Assembly: GCA_965223235.1 (NCBI GenBank)
Contig: CBDCVV010000021.1
Location: 62,001-126,000, forward strand
DNA length: 64,000 bases
Direction of reading: 5' to 3'
From: UBA2589 sp965223235
GTDB taxonomy: Bacteria; Gemmatimonadota; Gemmatimonadetes; Longimicrobiales; Gaopeijiaceae
Each line of letters begins with the position of its first letter. Position 1 is the stretch's first letter. The position numbers and the translations under genes were made by a program. Below are positions 7,871-17,092 of the stretch, piece after piece. Under the pieces are notes generated by a model. It ran no database searches, was not told where the DNA came from, and saw only the letters and a list, made by a program, of their open reading frames with translations.

Positions 7871-7899
7871 ACGATACCTGCCTTCCGTGCGCTCGCCAA
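7871..7899 (-). promoter_or_regulatory. Possible sigma70-type promoter for selC
   Basis: On the minus strand TTGGCG (7894-7899) and TATCGT (7871-7876) are separated by 17 nt, a fair match to -35/-10 boxes, and lie 48-76 nt upstream of the tRNA 5' end. The rest of 7824-7931 shows no gene. Evidence is sequence similarity only. Confidence 0.3.
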
Positions 7900-7931
7900 G
7901 CTCGGTGAACAAGCACCGGTCCCAGGCGGAA

Positions 7932-8786
7932 CTACTGGAACAGGGTTCCGGTGTGGAAGATCCCGATCTGGATCGGCGCCCCGGTCGGGTAATTCTTGCC
8001 CCGCAGCGGGATCCGGGCCGCAACCTCCAGCATCGTCGATGGGGTGAAGCTGTACAGGATGGTCGGAGCAACGTAGAGGACCTCACGAGCGTCCTGGTCA
8101 CTCAGCTGGAGGCCTTGGATCGCGCCGGGTCGACCGAAGATCCCGTCGACCACGACCTTCCCGCCAACTCCACCGAACACGTCCGTGCTGCCGACCTCCG
8201 CGAGGAAGACGACTTCGTCGCCGGGGCGACGCGTCGTTTCTTCGTTGAGGGTTCTCCACCGATACCCGATCCAGAGGGCCGAGTACAACGGCAACGGATA
8301 GAACGACGCCCCGCTCTCGATCCACGCCTCGTAGTCGAACTGCCCCTCCCCGACGGGGATCACCTCCGCATCGAGCGTCACCGCTTGCACAGGAAACTTG
8401 GTTGTAAAGCGCGCCGATATCGGAATGCTACCTCCGCGCAGTTGGAGGAGGTTGTATCGCGCCGATAGTCGAATGTCGCCGATGCCCCCGCTGTGTCGTT
8501 CGTCGAGCACGTCGTTGAAGTCGAGACTGAACCAAGGCACCTGCAGCCACAGATCCAACCGTTCGTGCACTCCGACGTTCACGTCCAAGAAGAGTGCGTC
8601 CGAGATACTCTCGGCACCTTGGTTCAAGAAGGGTCGCCGTGAGCCGTCGGGACGAAACTGCTCCGTGGTCTCGTGGTGGAACCAAGAGAGCTTCGCCCAA
8701 TAGCCGCCCTTCCCGACCGGCCACTGACCGCTCGCCGGCGCACTCCATGCGGCCGTGAGGAGCACGGCCGCGATCAGGGATCTCAC
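7932..8786 (-). CDS. Outer-membrane beta-barrel protein
   Basis: A 284-residue predicted outer-membrane protein. The GTG at 8786 overlaps the stop of the upstream DUF3179 gene by 4 nt (GTGA) and gives a clear signal peptide ending near APASGQ. The mature sequence is a run of alternating amphipathic strands: GGYWAKLSWFHHETTEQF, LDLWLQVPWFSLDF, IGDIRLSARYNLLQL and SARFTTKFPVQAVT are typical. It ends in ...TLFQ, close to the usual terminal aromatic barrel signal. It resembles phenol-degradation MetA-like or generic transporter barrels, but I cannot name a substrate. Coupled translation suggests it works with the DUF3179 lipoprotein. Confidence 0.75.
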   Translation of the reverse strand: MRSLIAAVLLTAAWSAPASGQWPVGKGGYWAKLSWFHHETTEQFRPDGSRRPFLNQGAESISDALFLDVNVGVHERLDLWLQVPWFSLDFNDVLDERHSGGIGDIRLSARYNLLQLRGGSIPISARFTTKFPVQAVTLDAEVIPVGEGQFDYEAWIESGASFYPLPLYSALWIGYRWRTLNEETTRRPGDEVVFLAEVGSTDVFGGVGGKVVVDGIFGRPGAIQGLQLSDQDAREVLYVAPTILYSFTPSTMLEVAARIPLRGKNYPTGAPIQIGIFHTGTLFQ

Positions 8787-9883
8787 GGAGCCAGAAAGGT
8801 GTCGCCGTCGGGCTGGAAGTGCCGCCACGCGAACCAGAACACCGTCCATGCGTCGGCACGAGTCGCGAGGCGCTCTCCCGCCAGCGGACCACTCACGGCG
8901 ACTCCGTTGAAATCCCACGTCGAAGACGTCTGGTCGTCGATCCACACACCCGAGAGATCGGCCTGGAACGTCAGAGTCTGGGCACCTACCCGGGCATCGA
9001 ACGCAAGCGCGGCCTCGCCGTCCCGACCTTCGTAGAAGATCGCGGTCGGCACGCCACCGATTGTTTCATTCAGCGCCGCGACCGCACCGACAGCCGCGAG
9101 CTCCGTGAAGGGGAAGCCACGCCCGCCGTCACCATCGCGGACGGACAGCACCCGCTCCTTGAAGTCCCGCGAGGTATCGAGTGGCTGCGGGAAAAAGATG
9201 TCGCTGTCTTCCCGGTACGACTCGTACGGGTAGAAGGTGTAGTTGCGCGAGAAGCCGAGCTCCCCGGAGATCACCTTGGTGTCAGGGTGGAGCTCCTTCC
9301 ACCGCGCCCAGCTCATTTCCTGGACCGGCATCAACTCGAGCGAGGCTCCCCGGAATCCTTCGCAGGCGCCGGCCACCTTCAACTGCGGCCCGTATACCTC
9401 GTTCTCGGTCCGGTCGTAGATCACGAGATTGTTGGCCCACAGGAGGCCAGAGACGCCGAGGTCGAGAGATCGGCCGTTCAGCTCTGGAGAGAAGGCGAGC
9501 CCGGAGCCCGTAAGCGGGCAGAACGTCACCGAGACCCTCGTCCCTCCGATCTCGTCATTCACGATCTCGTGGTGCCAAAGGACGTTGTGGGGGTACGCAC
9601 GGGCCTCTCCGTTGAGCACCACTCCCAGTACCCGGTCGTCGTCTTCCAGGTAGTCGACCTCTACCGCGTCTGCATCGACGATCGGAGGGTTGTTCACCGC
9701 CGGGATCGCGTTGGGCGGAAGGCTCGTGAAGAGGTAGTCTCGGTTGAGGTCACACGTAATATCGGTTTGAGGCTGCACGCCGGGCTCAGTGTCCCCGCAC
9801 GCCCCGAGGAACACCGCGGTGGCCGCCACCAGTCCAACGCGAGACCAGCGCCCGCGGTGGTCCGCTCTCGAAACGACACTCAT
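8783..9883 (-). CDS. DUF3179 domain lipoprotein
   Basis: A 366-residue lipoprotein of the DUF3179 family, function unknown. The ATG at 9883 has GAGGT upstream; the signal ends in the lipobox LGAC. DUF3179 landmarks are present: LGVVLNGEARAYPHNVLWHH, the VTFCPLTGSG block near residue 123, and LLWANNLVIYDR, then QEMSWARWKELHPDTKVIS. The conserved cysteine in TFCPLTG and the histidine pair in LWHHEIVN suggest a metal or redox site, but that is inference. It is translationally coupled to the downstream outer-membrane barrel gene. Confidence 0.85.
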   Translation of the reverse strand: MSVVSRADHRGRWSRVGLVAATAVFLGACGDTEPGVQPQTDITCDLNRDYLFTSLPPNAIPAVNNPPIVDADAVEVDYLEDDDRVLGVVLNGEARAYPHNVLWHHEIVNDEIGGTRVSVTFCPLTGSGLAFSPELNGRSLDLGVSGLLWANNLVIYDRTENEVYGPQLKVAGACEGFRGASLELMPVQEMSWARWKELHPDTKVISGELGFSRNYTFYPYESYREDSDIFFPQPLDTSRDFKERVLSVRDGDGGRGFPFTELAAVGAVAALNETIGGVPTAIFYEGRDGEAALAFDARVGAQTLTFQADLSGVWIDDQTSSTWDFNGVAVSGPLAGERLATRADAWTVFWFAWRHFQPDGDTFLAP

Positions 9884-9970
9884 ACGTACCTCATCGGAGA
9901 AAGTGGTTCCTGCCGACCCAATGCAGGGCCGTCCTGGCCGGGTTCCCGTGCGGATCGGCCCCACACGAGC

Positions 9971-11314
9971 TCAATCTGCTGTCATGGTCCGCCGGAGGTC
10001 GGCGATCGCGTCGAACTCCTCAACCAACCTGGCTCGTTGTTCAGCGAGTCGGTCTCGCGACTCCGATCGCCGGCGAGCCCGGAGGAAGACGAGCACGTCT
10101 TCCGTCACGACCGCCTGTCGGTCCTTCCATGCAACCGCGGCGATTCCGACGACCGGCATGAGAATGAAGACGGCAACGGCGACTTGCCAACCCCTCCACC
10201 AGCCTACCGCAATCGTCGTCGCCGCCCACCAGGTGCAAAACGAAACGAAGCCCACGGAGAGCTTGTACGTGGCCACCTGGTCGTGGAGGGGCCTGAAGGA
10301 TCGGGCTGCGTACCGAGTGAAGAGGAACGGCGCCGACCAGACGACCATCCCGACAAGCGCGGCGGGCAGCACCAGAAGGAGCATGGAGAGCTGGCGGGCC
10401 GAGTAGCGGAGCACCGCTCCGGTCTTGTACCGACGCGGCACATCCCCTTCTCGAGCGCCGAAGAGTGTGAGGAGGCGAAGGTAGCGCGAGACCGAGTGTC
10501 GGAGCCGTTCCACCCGCTCCGGATCCTCGTCTTCGAGCCACCGGAGGGTGTTGGCAAAGCCCTGCAGCCGAGGCAGGCGATCAGCCATCCGTCCACGCTC
10601 GCGAGGCTTTGCGAGACCTCTTTGCCTCGCCCACAAGCGCTCCGCAACGTCCACGAGCTCTCGATCACGTTCGGTGCGGTAGTTGAGCGTCAGAGCCTCG
10701 AGTCCGTCACGGATCGAGTCCGTGAGCTGTCGGACGGCTACCCTCTCGTCGGCCTCGTACGCGGCTTTCAACGGCCCGACGGGAATCGGGGTCCCAAAAG
10801 CCGCGATCGCCCGGCCGCGAAAGAAGGTCTTTCGCTTGTAGGTGAGTCCGACCGGCTGCACATGGAGTCCCAACGTCCACCCCGAGCGCTCCTCGGCTTG
10901 TAGGGCGATCCGCGAGGCCCCCGTGCGAAGGGGTGTGAGCGACGGCTCGGAGTGACTCTGCCCCTCGGGGTAGATCTGCACGGCGCCCCCCTTCTGAAGC
11001 GCCTCGATCGCGGCGTCGAAGGTGCGGTCGTTGAGGTGCATCAACGCAGGGTCGTCTTGCTTCCGATACACGGGCAGACCGCCGAGTCCCTTGAGTACGG
11101 TCCCCACGAGGAGTTGTTCGAAGAGCGGCGCCTTGGCGAGGGGGCGGGTCGGGCGCCCGGCGGTATGGAAGATTACGAGCGGGTCGACGAGCGCGTTGGG
11201 GTGGTTCGCAGCGACCAAGACGGGCCCCGAGGTCAACTCGGGGCCCGTTCGCTCGACGTCGTAGAACAGGGCGACGGCCCAACCGACGATCTTCGTGATG
11301 ATCCTCGGCAGCAT
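9971..11314 (-). CDS. 1-acyl-sn-glycerol-3-phosphate acyltransferase family protein (PlsC-like)
   Basis: Membrane-associated glycerolipid acyltransferase, 447 residues from the ATG at 11314, which has GGAAGAG upstream. Motif I appears as VLVAANHPNALVDPLV near residues 33-48, with the His and Asp of the catalytic NHX5D variant. Motif III is YPEGQSHSEPSL near 118-129. The region after residue 320 holds hydrophobic helices (LLLVLPAALVGMVVWSAPFLF and following), and the C-terminus is charged and possibly coiled. The extra C-terminal half is longer than E. coli PlsC and resembles GPAT-like proteins of other phyla. The substrate is not determinable. It lies 16 nt downstream of the sortilin-like gene on the same strand. 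Confidence 0.83.
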   Translation of the reverse strand: MLPRIITKIVGWAVALFYDVERTGPELTSGPVLVAANHPNALVDPLVIFHTAGRPTRPLAKAPLFEQLLVGTVLKGLGGLPVYRKQDDPALMHLNDRTFDAAIEALQKGGAVQIYPEGQSHSEPSLTPLRTGASRIALQAEERSGWTLGLHVQPVGLTYKRKTFFRGRAIAAFGTPIPVGPLKAAYEADERVAVRQLTDSIRDGLEALTLNYRTERDRELVDVAERLWARQRGLAKPRERGRMADRLPRLQGFANTLRWLEDEDPERVERLRHSVSRYLRLLTLFGAREGDVPRRYKTGAVLRYSARQLSMLLLVLPAALVGMVVWSAPFLFTRYAARSFRPLHDQVATYKLSVGFVSFCTWWAATTIAVGWWRGWQVAVAVFILMPVVGIAAVAWKDRQAVVTEDVLVFLRARRRSESRDRLAEQRARLVEEFDAIADLRRTMTAD

Positions 11315-11330
11315 GACGACTCTCTTCCGG

Positions 11331-14300
11331 TTAGGTGACGAGGCGCTCCGCATCGATCGGCTCGAGTCCAAGCTCCCGCAGGAGGGCGTTGAGTCGGGCG
11401 AGATCTTGCTGAATCACCAGGTTCATTTGATCGAGCTCACCCTGCAATTGCGTCGACAGCGACTCGAAAACGGCGTAGGACTGATCCGTCGGGCGCCCCT
11501 CCGCTCCCTCAACCAGGTTCTGCAGTGCAGCGATCTTGTTGTTGAGCTTGATCGGAAAGTTCAACGGGTCTTGGTTCGACTGGTTCCGAACCTGGTAGAT
11601 CTCTCCCTCGACCTCGTCCAAACGCTCTCGGACCGTTCCACTCAGGCTCCGTAGCTCCGCGTTGTCACTCTCCTCGAGTCGATCGGCGATCTGCGCCTCG
11701 ATCGAGCGAACGCGCAACACGGCTTCGTTGGCTTCCGTCACCCGGTCACGAATCTGGATCGCGAAGTCGAACCGTTCCTCCAAATCTTCGAGAGTCACGC
11801 CCTCGGCGACTGCGCGCGGATTCATCTTGATCTCGAAGTCCTGCGTCATGCTTTCGCCATCAACGGTGAGTCGGACGGAGTATCGACCGGGGAGCACCGC
11901 CGGCCCTTGGTTGCCCGCAGCCCAAAAGATCCGTCCGTCGAAGTCCGTCCAACCCTCGACCCTCTGGTTCCAGCGGAAGCGATTCGAGCCGGCGGCCTTC
12001 CCGACGCGAGGCCCACCCCCTCCGCCGAATGGATTGAAGGAGGGAGCCTCGTCTTCGTCGTCCTCTTCCTCATCTTCCGGCGATTCGAAGGTGGCCAGCA
12101 CCTCGCCAGAAGCGTCCATGAATTCGAGCATGACGTCTTCGGCTTCCTCCGCCAAGTAGTAGTTGATGTCGACGGCGTTGTCGAAGCGCCGTACGGGGTC
12201 CTTGGGGTCGAAGAGCCAGAAGTCAGACTCGGCGACCTCCGCCGTCAGCTGCCGAAGCGGACCGATGTTTCGCATCACCCAGAAGCCTCGGCCGTGCGTT
12301 CCAATCACGAGGTCGTGGTCTTCGACCACGAGGTCAGAGACTTGGGTAACGGGAAGATTCATGGTGAGAGGTTGCCATTCCGCTCCGTCATTGAAGGAGA
12401 CGTACACCGTGCGCTCGGAAGCAGCGTACAGTAGGCCCGGACGGACCGGATCCTCGCGAACAGCCCGGACGAAGTCATCGCCGGGGATCCCGTTAACGAT
12501 CTTTTCCCACGTCTCACCGTAGTCGGCCGTTTTCCAGATGTAGGGCGAGCGATCGTTGTCGACGAGATAGCGGATCCCGGCCACATACGCCTTGCCCGGA
12601 GTATTCGGAGAGGCCTCGATCGTGTTAATGCGCACGAAGTCCGGCGCATCGGGAGGCGTCACATTCGTCCACTCGGGGGACGTCGCCCTCGCATTTCTCG
12701 TGACGTTCACGTACCCGTCGTCCGACCCGACCCACATGACGTTCGGGTCGTGCGGTGACGGCGCGATCGCGAAGACCGTAGCGTACGTCTCGACCCCGGT
12801 TTGGTCGAGCGTGATCGGACCACCCGACGGGCCTACGGTCATCGGGTCATTCCGCGTCAGGTCAGGACTCATTTGGACCCACGACTGACCCTCGGTCGTC
12901 GTCTTCCAAACCTTTTGCGTGCCTGTATACAGGATGTTGGAGTCGTGCCGATCGAAGACGATCGGGAAAGTCCACTGGACCCGCTCTCGAAGGTCCTCGG
13001 CGGATTGGCCCATCGGATTCTCAGGCCAAACGTTGATCGCTCTCAGAAAGCCGGTGCCATGGTCGTAGCGAGAGAGAGACCCTCCATAGCAACCCGCGTA
13101 GAAGATGTCGAGATCCTCAGGGTGCGGCGCGATGTAGCCGCTCTCGCAGCCGCCCGGAGCGTAGTAGTGTCCGCCACCGCCGAAGCCCCCGGCCGCAGAG
13201 AGGTGATTCCAGCCACCCGACGGCGTGCACGCCGTCGAGTTGTCCTGCTGCGCACCGCAGATGTGATACGGCTCGTGGTTCGTCGTGATCACGCGGTAGA
13301 ACTGGGCGGTGGAATACTCTTGGTCGGTCCACGTCTCGCCGCCGTTGAACGAGACGTTTCCACCCCCGTCGTTCGCGTTGACCATCCGGTCCGGGTCCGA
13401 GGGGCGATCCACAGGTCGTGGTTGTCGCCGTGTGGGACCCGGATCGACTGGGGGAAGGTGACCCCACCGTCCCGAGAGCGGTAAAAGCCCGTGTTCAGCG
13501 CATAGACGACGTCCTCGTCTTGAGGGTCGGCGTAAATGCGCGTGTAGTAGAACGCCCTCTGACGCAACTTCCGCTCGTCGTTGACCTGCTCGAAGGAGTC
13601 GCCACCGTCGTCGGAGCGGAAGACCCCCCCGCGTTCGGCATGCTCCACGATCACCCAGACCCGATCGGAGTTCGCTCCTGAAACTGCACGCCAATCTTTC
13701 CGATTGGGGTGCCGGCCGGCAGTCCGAGGTTCGCCGTGATATCGGTCCACTGCTCTCCGCCGTCCGTCGACTTCCAAAGCCCCGAATCCATCCCTCCGGA
13801 GCTCATGCCCCAGCTCTTACGCCACGCCTCCCAAACTCCGGCATAAAGAACGTCGGGATCGTTGGGATCGACGACGAGGTCGGTCGCACCGGCCTTCTCG
13901 CTCTTGAAGAGGGTGAGATCCCAGCTCTCGCCCCCGTCCGTCGTCTTGTAGACGCCGCGCTCAGGGTTCTCGGCGGAGTGTTGGCCAAAGGCTGCCACCC
14001 ACGCGACATCGCAATCCTCCGGGTGCACACGGATGCGCGCGATGTTCTGCGTCTCGATCAGACCCAGGTGCTCCCACGTTTCGCCAGCATCGTCGGATTT
14101 GTACACGCCGTCGCCCTGCATGACGTTGCCGCGCAGCTGTGTTTCGCCGGTCCCGATATACACGATATCGGGATTCGACTCGCAGACTGCGACAGCTCCG
14201 ACGGACGCACTCGTGATCTGTCCATCGGTCACGGGGGCCCAATTGCTTCCCCCGTCGGTGGTCTTCCACAGCCCACCGCCCGTGGCGCCGAAGTAGTACT

Positions 14301-14487
14301 CGAGGGGGCGACTGTCGCTACCCGCGACACCCGTGGATCGGCCGCCGCGATCGATCCCGACGTTCTGCCAACTCAACATGTCGTACAGCGCCGGATCGAA
14401 GTCCTGCGCTAGGGTCGGCGTAGTAGCGAAAATCAGCGCGGCCGCCGCAACGCCTACGGTCGCGGCAAAGGGGGGTCTCTCGATCAT
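11331..14487 (-). pseudogene. Sortilin/VPS10-like BNR beta-propeller protein, two frameshifts
   Basis: A secreted propeller protein of the VPS10/sortilin-like 'glycosyl hydrolase' family, about 1050 residues if repaired. It begins at the ATG at 14487 with a signal peptide ending near PTLAQ. Many BNR/Asp-box repeats follow, such as GGLWKTTDGGSNW, GVYKSDDAGETWEHLG and GGVFRSDDGGDSFEQV; the C-terminal third has FRWNQRVEGWTDFDGRIF and a helical end. The reading frame changes near 13680-13690 and again at 13401-13404. The protein reads across GKIGVQF to GANSDRVWVIVE, and across HDLWIAP to SDPDRMVNANDGGG. Adding one base at each point restores a full-length protein. Both sites can be placed in short homopolymers, so sequencing error is as likely as genuine decay. 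Confidence 0.82.
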
Positions 14488-14595
14488 GGGATCGCGAATC
14501 TCGGACGTAGAGGGCTTAGAAGTCTTCACCCTGAAAGACACCCGAGTCCTCCAAGACGATGACGTACCAAAGAGAACCGCCCTACGACGCTCTGG

Positions 14596-15138
14596 CTAGC
14601 GCGATCCGCCCCCGCCAAGCAGGCCCAAGAGCCCAGCAACCCACGATGAACTCACGACCACCGCCCCCTGAGGCGGAGGAGGGCCACCGTCGATCGGGGT
14701 ATCGCCCCCACCTCCCCCCCCATTGAACGCCGCGATTGCAATCAGGCCGACCCCAGCCGCAAGACCTACCCCGAGCATCACGGACTTCCCTGCAGAGAAC
14801 TCGACGGCCTCCACTCCATACCGTTGATCTTCCGCCAGCCGCAGCGTGTCGTACTGAACGACCTCACGGAATGCGCCGTACTCCTGCCGCCTGGTAGTCG
14901 CCAGCACCAGCGTGTCACCGGATTCGACAACCAACCCCTCGAGCGACACAGTCTGCGGAGGCGCATTCGGGTCCGCTGCCGCGGATACCACCGGAATCTG
15001 AACCCGAACGGTCGAACCGGGAACCGGAGTCTGGACCGGGACGTAGGTGTGGCAACCTGCCGCACCGACCGCCGTGATCAATGCGAGGCCCCGCGCCCGC
15101 CGCCCTAGGTGCCAGAGTCGTGTGAGTCTCTTCCTCAC
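14596..15138 (-). CDS. Small lipoprotein with Gly/Pro-rich C-terminus
   Basis: A 180-residue predicted lipoprotein of no family I recognise. The GTG at 15138 overlaps the stop of the upstream lipoprotein gene by 4 nt (GTGA). The signal ends in GAAGC, followed by HTYVPVQTPVPGSTVRVQIP, a small beta-rich domain that continues through SLEGLVVESGDTLVLATTRR. A single hydrophobic helix (GKSVMLGVGLAAGVGLIAIAA) is followed by a glycine run and a final hydrophobic stretch. The strand pattern resembles proteins that encode a 'regulated by transcription/DUF' type small envelope domain, but I assign no function. Confidence 0.6.
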   Translation of the reverse strand: MRKRLTRLWHLGRRARGLALITAVGAAGCHTYVPVQTPVPGSTVRVQIPVVSAAADPNAPPQTVSLEGLVVESGDTLVLATTRRQEYGAFREVVQYDTLRLAEDQRYGVEAVEFSAGKSVMLGVGLAAGVGLIAIAAFNGGGGGGDTPIDGGPPPPQGAVVVSSSWVAGLLGLLGGGGSR

Positions 15139-15575
15139 AAGACGACCTCCACTAAATCGGTGAGTAGCTGGTTGAACTGGTACACATAGTTCCAAGGGCT
15201 TTCGGGAAAAATCAGCCCGGAATTGTCCACCAAGGTCCGCCCATCTACGTCAACTCGAACGACGGCGTTCACCGTATCCGCCGGCATCGGCTCAATCTGC
15301 ACGAAGAACTGTTGGTTCTCCACGATGCTGATGATCGTGTCGATCGGTAGAGTGGCCATCACCGTGTCGGAGCGGAACACCCGCACCTGAGTCACCTGCA
15401 CCTCGTTCACGGCAGCCACGAACTCCGTCGAATAGATCGCCATCACCGTGGTACCCGGCTGTCCCTCGAGACGGAACCCGAGGTTCTCGGGGCTCTGATC
15501 TTCGAAGACGGAACAGGCCGCTAGCGCCACCGTGAGAGACGACAGAAGGACAAACGACCGAATGAGCTTTTTCAT
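15135..15575 (-). CDS. Small lipoprotein of unknown function
   Basis: A 146-residue predicted lipoprotein. The ATG at 15575 gives MKKLIRSFVLLSSLTVALAAC, a textbook lipoprotein signal with the lipobox ALAAC. The mature part is a compact, likely beta-sandwich domain (FRLEGQPGTTVMAIYSTEFV, then VTQVRVFRSDTVMATLPIDT and VNAVVRVDVDGRTLVDN). No ribosome-binding site is evident. It follows SusD by about 108 nt, with a hairpin terminator in between, and is coupled to the next lipoprotein gene. No homologous family comes to mind; association with the SusCD ligand system is only positional. Confidence 0.6.
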   Translation of the reverse strand: MKKLIRSFVLLSSLTVALAACSVFEDQSPENLGFRLEGQPGTTVMAIYSTEFVAAVNEVQVTQVRVFRSDTVMATLPIDTIISIVENQQFFVQIEPMPADTVNAVVRVDVDGRTLVDNSGLIFPESPWNYVYQFNQLLTDLVEVVL

Positions 15576-15600
15576 GACAGTTGGTGTCGTGATCGAGGGT

Positions 15601-15640
15601 AAAAAGGCGAGGCGCACCCGCACTAAGTACGGGTGCGCCT
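15601..15640 (-). terminator. Rho-independent terminator downstream of susD
   Basis: On the minus strand an 11-bp perfect stem (AGGCGCACCCG with CGGGTGCGCCT, 15630-15640 and 15610-15620) encloses a 9-nt loop and is followed 4 nt later by five T residues. It lies 43 nt after the susD stop and only 26 nt before the start of the next lipoprotein gene. Confidence 0.85.
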
Positions 15641-15682
15641 GCCCACTGCTTACTGCTTGTACTACATGCTACGCAATCTCGA

Positions 15683-17080
15683 TCAACCCGAGCAGCCGTT
15701 GCCGTTCAGATGGCAGTTCGCACGGATCTCAATGATCGTGACCGGAAGCATGGAACCCGGCCGCAGTACGGCATCCGAACCGCCAGCCCATCGGGCAGCG
15801 GGATCGGAGTTCGCACCAGGCGCGATGTCCCAGCGGTACATGTCAGGCAGACGGAGGCCCATGAGGACCGTGTTCACCCGACGGGCGTGCTGCAGCATCT
15901 CCATATCGCTGACAGCGCCACCGGACACGAACGCAACTTCACCATCAAAGTCGCGGATCGCGTTGATGTGCATCTCGAAGTCGCTGCCCGCTCCTCCTCC
16001 ACCTCCGGCCAGATCGGCCTCAGCGAGAATGAGGTGCATGAGACGCGCAGAGGTGACGGTCAGATCCGGGAATGCATCACCCGCGTTCGTGAAGTCGCCA
16101 CCACGGAACTGGTTCAGTCTGTTGGTGAGCGCCAGGTCGGCCGCTCCCGAGACTGGGTCGTTGAGGCTGATACCGTCGATATCGTTGGCGGCATCCACCG
16201 TGACCAGCGAAAGGTCGATCTGGTTCTCCTTCCGGTCGTTGACGTTGCCGCACATGGCGCAACCCGACGACGCGGAGGAGTAGCTCAGGTTGAACATCCA
16301 GTCCTCACTGCCAACCTCTGCGAGCACCGTATTGGCGTCCGCTACCGCTGCCGCGAACGGCAGGGTGGAGGTGGCGTTCGGCGTGTTCCTAGCGGTCATG
16401 ATCTCACGCGACATCGCAGCACGTGCGCGAAGCGCCGTTGCGTTGAGTGCGAGGTCATCATCGCCCTGAGCGTTGAAGTGACCGATGGCGTCGGTGAACG
16501 AGGAGATCGCCAGCCCCATCACAGCATCCATGCTGCCCACAGGAATCTGACCCTCACTCCCGATCGCGGCCGAACCGGACGAAACCGGCGGCCCATCTAC
16601 CATCTTGTACGAGAACGTCATGTCCGACTGTGACTCGGCGATGACCATCATGATCATGCCACGGAACATGAGTGCACGCCCGAGATCCGTCTGGAAGGCG
16701 GCTCCGCTGTTGTCGAAGTGCCCCTGCAGAATCTCGACGGCGTTCTGAGACATCCACGCAGCCCGACCCAAGGTCGGGAACGCTCCGTCCGTGAACTCGT
16801 TCTCGGGGTTCGAGATGAACCCTTGGTCGAGCTGGCCCCACGCATCACGGGAGCCAATCCAGTACAACTCATCCGACGTCACCGCCGGACCTTCCCACAC
16901 ATCGGCGAGCGCTTCGCTCACCAGCTGCAGGGAGCCGTTGGCCACACCATTCGCGGCGGCCTCCAGCCTAATGGACTCCTCGACCAGGCTGTTCGGGTTG
17001 TCCACGTCGAGGAGGTTACACCCCGAGAGAACGAAGACCGACAGCGCTGCGGTCACCGGAGCTTTGATACGATTCATCAT
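15683..17080 (-). CDS. SusD/RagB-like nutrient-binding outer-membrane lipoprotein
   Basis: Surface lipoprotein that caps a SusC-type transporter and captures its ligand; 465 residues. I chose the ATG at 17080 because GGGG lies 8 nt upstream; a TTG two codons earlier is the alternative. The signal ends in VLSGC, then NLLDVDNPNSL, the standard SusD opening. The helical middle carries DLGRALMFRGMIMMVIAESQ, matching the SusD TPR-like region, and LMHLILAEADLA and VNTVLMGLRLPDMYRWDIAPG match the C-terminal family motifs. It follows susC by 12 nt and is followed by a strong terminator. The substrate is unknown. Confidence 0.9.
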   Translation of the reverse strand: MMNRIKAPVTAALSVFVLSGCNLLDVDNPNSLVEESIRLEAAANGVANGSLQLVSEALADVWEGPAVTSDELYWIGSRDAWGQLDQGFISNPENEFTDGAFPTLGRAAWMSQNAVEILQGHFDNSGAAFQTDLGRALMFRGMIMMVIAESQSDMTFSYKMVDGPPVSSGSAAIGSEGQIPVGSMDAVMGLAISSFTDAIGHFNAQGDDDLALNATALRARAAMSREIMTARNTPNATSTLPFAAAVADANTVLAEVGSEDWMFNLSYSSASSGCAMCGNVNDRKENQIDLSLVTVDAANDIDGISLNDPVSGAADLALTNRLNQFRGGDFTNAGDAFPDLTVTSARLMHLILAEADLAGGGGGAGSDFEMHINAIRDFDGEVAFVSGGAVSDMEMLQHARRVNTVLMGLRLPDMYRWDIAPGANSDPAARWAGGSDAVLRPGSMLPVTIIEIRANCHLNGNGCSG

Positions 17081-17092
17081 CGTCAAATCCCC

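Noticed and set aside
11331..14487. Programmed frameshifting or selenocysteine read-through in the sortilin-like gene
   Set aside because: The protein continues in a different frame rather than past an in-frame UGA, and no slippery heptamer with a stimulatory structure was evident; missing bases at short runs explain it more simply.
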